Part shown: positions 13,263 to 15,025 of the stretch, in pieces
Position numbering within the stretch: the stretch's first letter is position 1
How the letters are laid out: each line of letters opens with the position of its first letter
Assembly: GCA_900556405.1 (NCBI GenBank)
Contig: USPB01000021.1
Coordinates: 1-15,025, forward strand
Direction of reading: 5' to 3'
Length of the DNA stretch: 15,025 nucleotides
DNA from: an uncultured Actinomyces sp.
GTDB lineage: Bacteria; Actinomycetota; Actinomycetes; Actinomycetales; Actinomycetaceae
The notes under the pieces: generated by a model
The model's database searches: none
The model's input: only the letters and a program-made list of their open reading frames with translations
What the model was told of the DNA's origin: nothing
Translations under genes and position numbers: made by a program

Positions 13263-14341
13263 GCACGATTATCCGCGTCACCGGAGAGCACCCCTCGACG
13301 ATCACTGTCGGACATGGGCTCGGCTTCGAGCCGATCCGTGAGGCCCTCGATGAGGCCGCGACCAAGGTGCTCATCGTTCACGCACGTCCTCTCGCTGCTC
13401 GTGCCGAGGCCCTGGCGCAGTATCTGAACGGACAGGGCATTGAGGCGTCAACCGCTGATCATCCCGATGCGGAAGCTGGCAAGTCGATTGAGGTTGTGGC
13501 CTCCCTGTGGGATGAGTGCGGACGCCTCCACCTCGGACGCAAGGATGCCATCATCGCCATGGGTGGGGGAGCGACCACCGATATGGCGGGGTTCGTCGCC
13601 GCCACGTGGCTGCGAGGTATCACCCTCATCAACGTACCGACGACGCTACTCGCCATGGTTGATGCGGCCGTTGGCGGTAAGACGGGAATCAACACGTCGG
13701 TTGGAAAGAACCTCGTTGGTTCGTTCTATCCGGCAGCCGCCGTGATTGCCGATATGGATCTCCTCGAGAGCCTTCCCGCGCCCGATCTGGCGGCGGGTGC
13801 CGCCGAGGTGATCAAGTGTGGATTTATCGCTGACCCTGAGATTCTGAGAATCGTCGAATCGACCGATCCGCAGGAGCTGCTCCGTGCCGACAGCCCACAA
13901 CTGGCAGAAGTCACGACCCGAGCAATCGCAGTCAAGGCTCGCGTCGTTTCAGCGGACCTGACGGAAGGTGGCCTGCGCGAGATCCTGAACTACGGGCACA
14001 CTCTCGCCCACGCGATCGAGCGTGCGAACGACTACACGTGGAGACACGGTGACGCCGTGGCCGTCGGCTGCTGCTTCGCCGCGCGACTCGCTCATGCCCG
14101 TGGACAGCTCAGCGCCAAGGATGTTGCGCGCCACGACGACCTCTTCTCCCGCGTCGGACTGCCCACGCGCTACGAGGGAAGCGCCCTCGATGAGCTCACA
14201 CGCATCATGCTGTCGGACAAAAAGGTGCGGCGTGGGATTCTGCGTTTTGTCCTCCTCGACGGGATCGCGAAGCCCGCGACCGTCTCCGTGGACCCCTCGG
14301 AGCTGGTGGCGCCGGCCGAGCAGATCGGTATCAGCGCATGA
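13259..14341 (+). CDS. aroB: 3-dehydroquinate synthase AroB
   Basis: A 360-residue NAD- and metal-dependent enzyme that converts DAHP to 3-dehydroquinate, the second shikimate-pathway step. The NAD-binding AIIAMGGGATTDMAGF (97-112) is followed by PTTLLAMVDAAVGGKTGIN (127-145). The metal ligands are expected at Glu183 (AAEVIKCG), His247 (NYGHTLAHA) and His263 (WRHGDAVAVG), all present. Length is normal for the family. It is linked to aroK upstream and to the shikimate-kinase-like gene downstream by 4-nt ATGA overlaps, giving an aroC-aroK-aroB operon. Confidence 0.96.
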   Translation: MSTIIRVTGEHPSTITVGHGLGFEPIREALDEAATKVLIVHARPLAARAEALAQYLNGQGIEASTADHPDAEAGKSIEVVASLWDECGRLHLGRKDAIIAMGGGATTDMAGFVAATWLRGITLINVPTTLLAMVDAAVGGKTGINTSVGKNLVGSFYPAAAVIADMDLLESLPAPDLAAGAAEVIKCGFIADPEILRIVESTDPQELLRADSPQLAEVTTRAIAVKARVVSADLTEGGLREILNYGHTLAHAIERANDYTWRHGDAVAVGCCFAARLAHARGQLSAKDVARHDDLFSRVGLPTRYEGSALDELTRIMLSDKKVRRGILRFVLLDGIAKPATVSVDPSELVAPAEQIGISA

Positions 14342-14862
14342 GCCTGGTCGTCCTGATTGGGGTAACGGGATCGGGTAAATCCACCGTCGCTCGGGAATTA
14401 TCGGAGCGATATGGCCTCCCCCTCCTCGAAACCGACGCGGCCGTCGAGGCACGCCTCGGAGCATCCATGCACAGCCTCATTGTCCAGCGCGATCCGCGTC
14501 TGCCCGATACAGCCCGTGAGGAGGCCGACCGCCTCCTCAGCCTCGACGAGGGCATTGTCACGCTCGGCGCCTCTCAACCGCTCGACCCGGCCACTGCCTC
14601 GTCCATCGAGCGAGCACGCGCAAACGGCGCGATCGTCGTCGAACTGAGCGCCGACCTTTCCGCGGTATCGCGCCGAGAAGGCCTCGGGGCACCTCGCTCC
14701 GTTGGCCTTGGTGCTCCCCGCGCCGTGCTCACCCAGCTGATGAAGCAAGCACGGGAGGCATACGCCTCCGTGGCCGATGCAACAGTCGATACGAGTGCGC
14801 GCACCCCGCAAGAAGTCGCGGAATTGGTGGCGTGCGCGTGTAAACTGGCCCCTGATTACTGA
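14338..14862 (+). CDS. Degenerate shikimate-kinase-like P-loop protein
   Basis: A 174-residue protein similar in layout to AroK. The Walker A motif is intact (GVTGSGKST, 8-16) and ETDAAVEARLG (31-41) matches the DTD region. However, the Gly-rich shikimate motif is replaced (TLGASQ, 75-80, instead of SLGGGA), the FRxxE motif is not recognisable, and the HRPLL LID arginine is missing. The LID region instead carries a tandem repeat, GLGAPRSV then GLGAPRAV (115-130). The C-terminal REAYASVADATVD (139-151) still resembles REPHYRSVATIVV of AroK. It probably arose by aroK duplication. ATP binding is likely, but shikimate phosphorylation is doubtful. It could regulate the pathway or phosphorylate another small molecule. 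It overlaps aroB by 4 nt, so it is co-translated. Confidence 0.75.
   Translation: MSLVVLIGVTGSGKSTVARELSERYGLPLLETDAAVEARLGASMHSLIVQRDPRLPDTAREEADRLLSLDEGIVTLGASQPLDPATASSIERARANGAIVVELSADLSAVSRREGLGAPRSVGLGAPRAVLTQLMKQAREAYASVADATVDTSARTPQEVAELVACACKLAPDY
14680..14727 (+). repeat. 24-bp tandem repeat coding for GLGAPR(S/A)V
   Basis: Two direct 24-bp units (14680-14703 and 14704-14727) encode nearly identical octapeptides. Several differences between the units are synonymous third-base changes, so the duplication is not recent or the peptide has been kept by selection. Confidence 0.7.
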
Positions 14863-14880
14863 TTCCTTCACAAGTGAGGT
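14841..14880 (+). promoter_or_regulatory. Putative efp -10 and ribosome binding site
   Basis: TAAACT at 14841-14846, within the end of the previous gene, fits TANNNT and would give a 5' UTR of about 35 nt. GAGGT at 14876-14880 lies 6 nt before the GTG start of efp. No clear -35 is seen and no terminator separates the genes. Confidence 0.4.
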
Positions 14881-14886
14881 ACCCCT

Positions 14887-15025
14887 GTGGCAACGACCAA
14901 TGATCTGAAGAACGGCCTGGTTATGGTCATCGACGGCCAGCTCTGGCAGGTTGTCGAATTCCAGCACGTCAAGCCCGGCAAGGGCCCGGCCTTCGTGCGC
15001 ACCAAGATCAAGAACGTCCTGTCCG
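14887..15025 (+). CDS. efp: Elongation factor P, N-terminal part (runs off window)
   Basis: The first 46 codons of EF-P, which binds between the P and E sites of ribosomes stalled at polyproline and promotes peptide bond formation. The start is GTG with the family-typical ATTNDLKNGLVMVIDGQLWQ at 2-21. The tip loop reads HVKPGKGPAFVR (27-38), with the conserved Lys32. This proline-flanked PGKGPA form is the one found in actinobacteria, where EF-P is thought to work without lysine modification. The remaining domains lie beyond the window. efp downstream of aro genes is a common actinobacterial arrangement. Confidence 0.93.
   Translation, partial: MATTNDLKNGLVMVIDGQLWQVVEFQHVKPGKGPAFVRTKIKNVLS

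Noticed and set aside
1..15025. Mobile element, CRISPR array, prophage or defence island
   Set aside because: No transposase, integrase, terminal inverted repeats or spaced direct repeats were seen. Cas4-like features in the nuclease come without any cas neighbours, and base composition looks even throughout.

Overview
The window looks like ordinary chromosome from a GC-rich actinobacterium. Third codon positions are strongly biased to G/C and genes are packed with ATGA and similar overlaps. The Pup-ligation genes, the unmodified-type elongation factor P and a divergent RecB-like nuclease/TrmI pair are typical of Actinobacteria. The absence of 20S proteasome genes beside pup, together with the overall protein sequences, suggests Actinomycetaceae (Actinomyces/Schaalia type). 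That placement is an inference from remembered family sequences, not a search. I see no mobile element, CRISPR array, rRNA or tRNA, and no gene-free stretch longer than about 100 bases.

Region 1 (1-2847, plus strand). A terminator of an upstream gene is followed by a two-gene unit: a DsbA/FrnE-fold protein without a CxxC motif, overlapping a MazG/PRA-PH-type nucleotide pyrophosphohydrolase. Next come an FSP1/NDH-2-like flavoprotein with its own strong ribosome binding site, and a small protein with a very acidic tail that appears to be leaderless. A perfect 20-bp hairpin at 2804-2847 separates this block from the convergent genes.

Region 2 (2866-4675, minus strand). A RecB/Cas4-like nuclease, with a complete PD-(D/E)XK active site and four cysteines fitting a 4Fe-4S cluster, is followed 4 nt later by an aldo/keto-reductase-fold protein. 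All four residues of the AKR catalytic tetrad are replaced in that protein.

Region 3 (4755-11484, plus strand). A tightly coupled pupylation operon: trmI, arc/mpa ATPase, dop, pup, pafA and a membrane-anchored FKBP-like protein. Every junction is an overlap or very short gap. prcB and prcA, which follow pup in Mycobacterium, are absent. The ATPase also lacks the C-terminal GQYL-type proteasome docking motif. This points to pupylation that feeds an unfoldase acting without a proteasome, as described for Corynebacterium.

Region 4 (11545-15025, plus strand). The shikimate genes aroC-aroK-aroB are joined by 4-nt overlaps to a second, degenerate shikimate-kinase-like gene. The partial efp gene then runs off the window. 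The degenerate kinase sits where many actinobacteria carry aroQ and a pepP/pepQ-type peptidase.

Across the window several genes without a good Shine-Dalgarno sequence have a TANNNT -10 element ending 6-7 nt before the chosen ATG. This suggests leaderless transcription and helps set the starts of the acidic protein, the nuclease and trmI.
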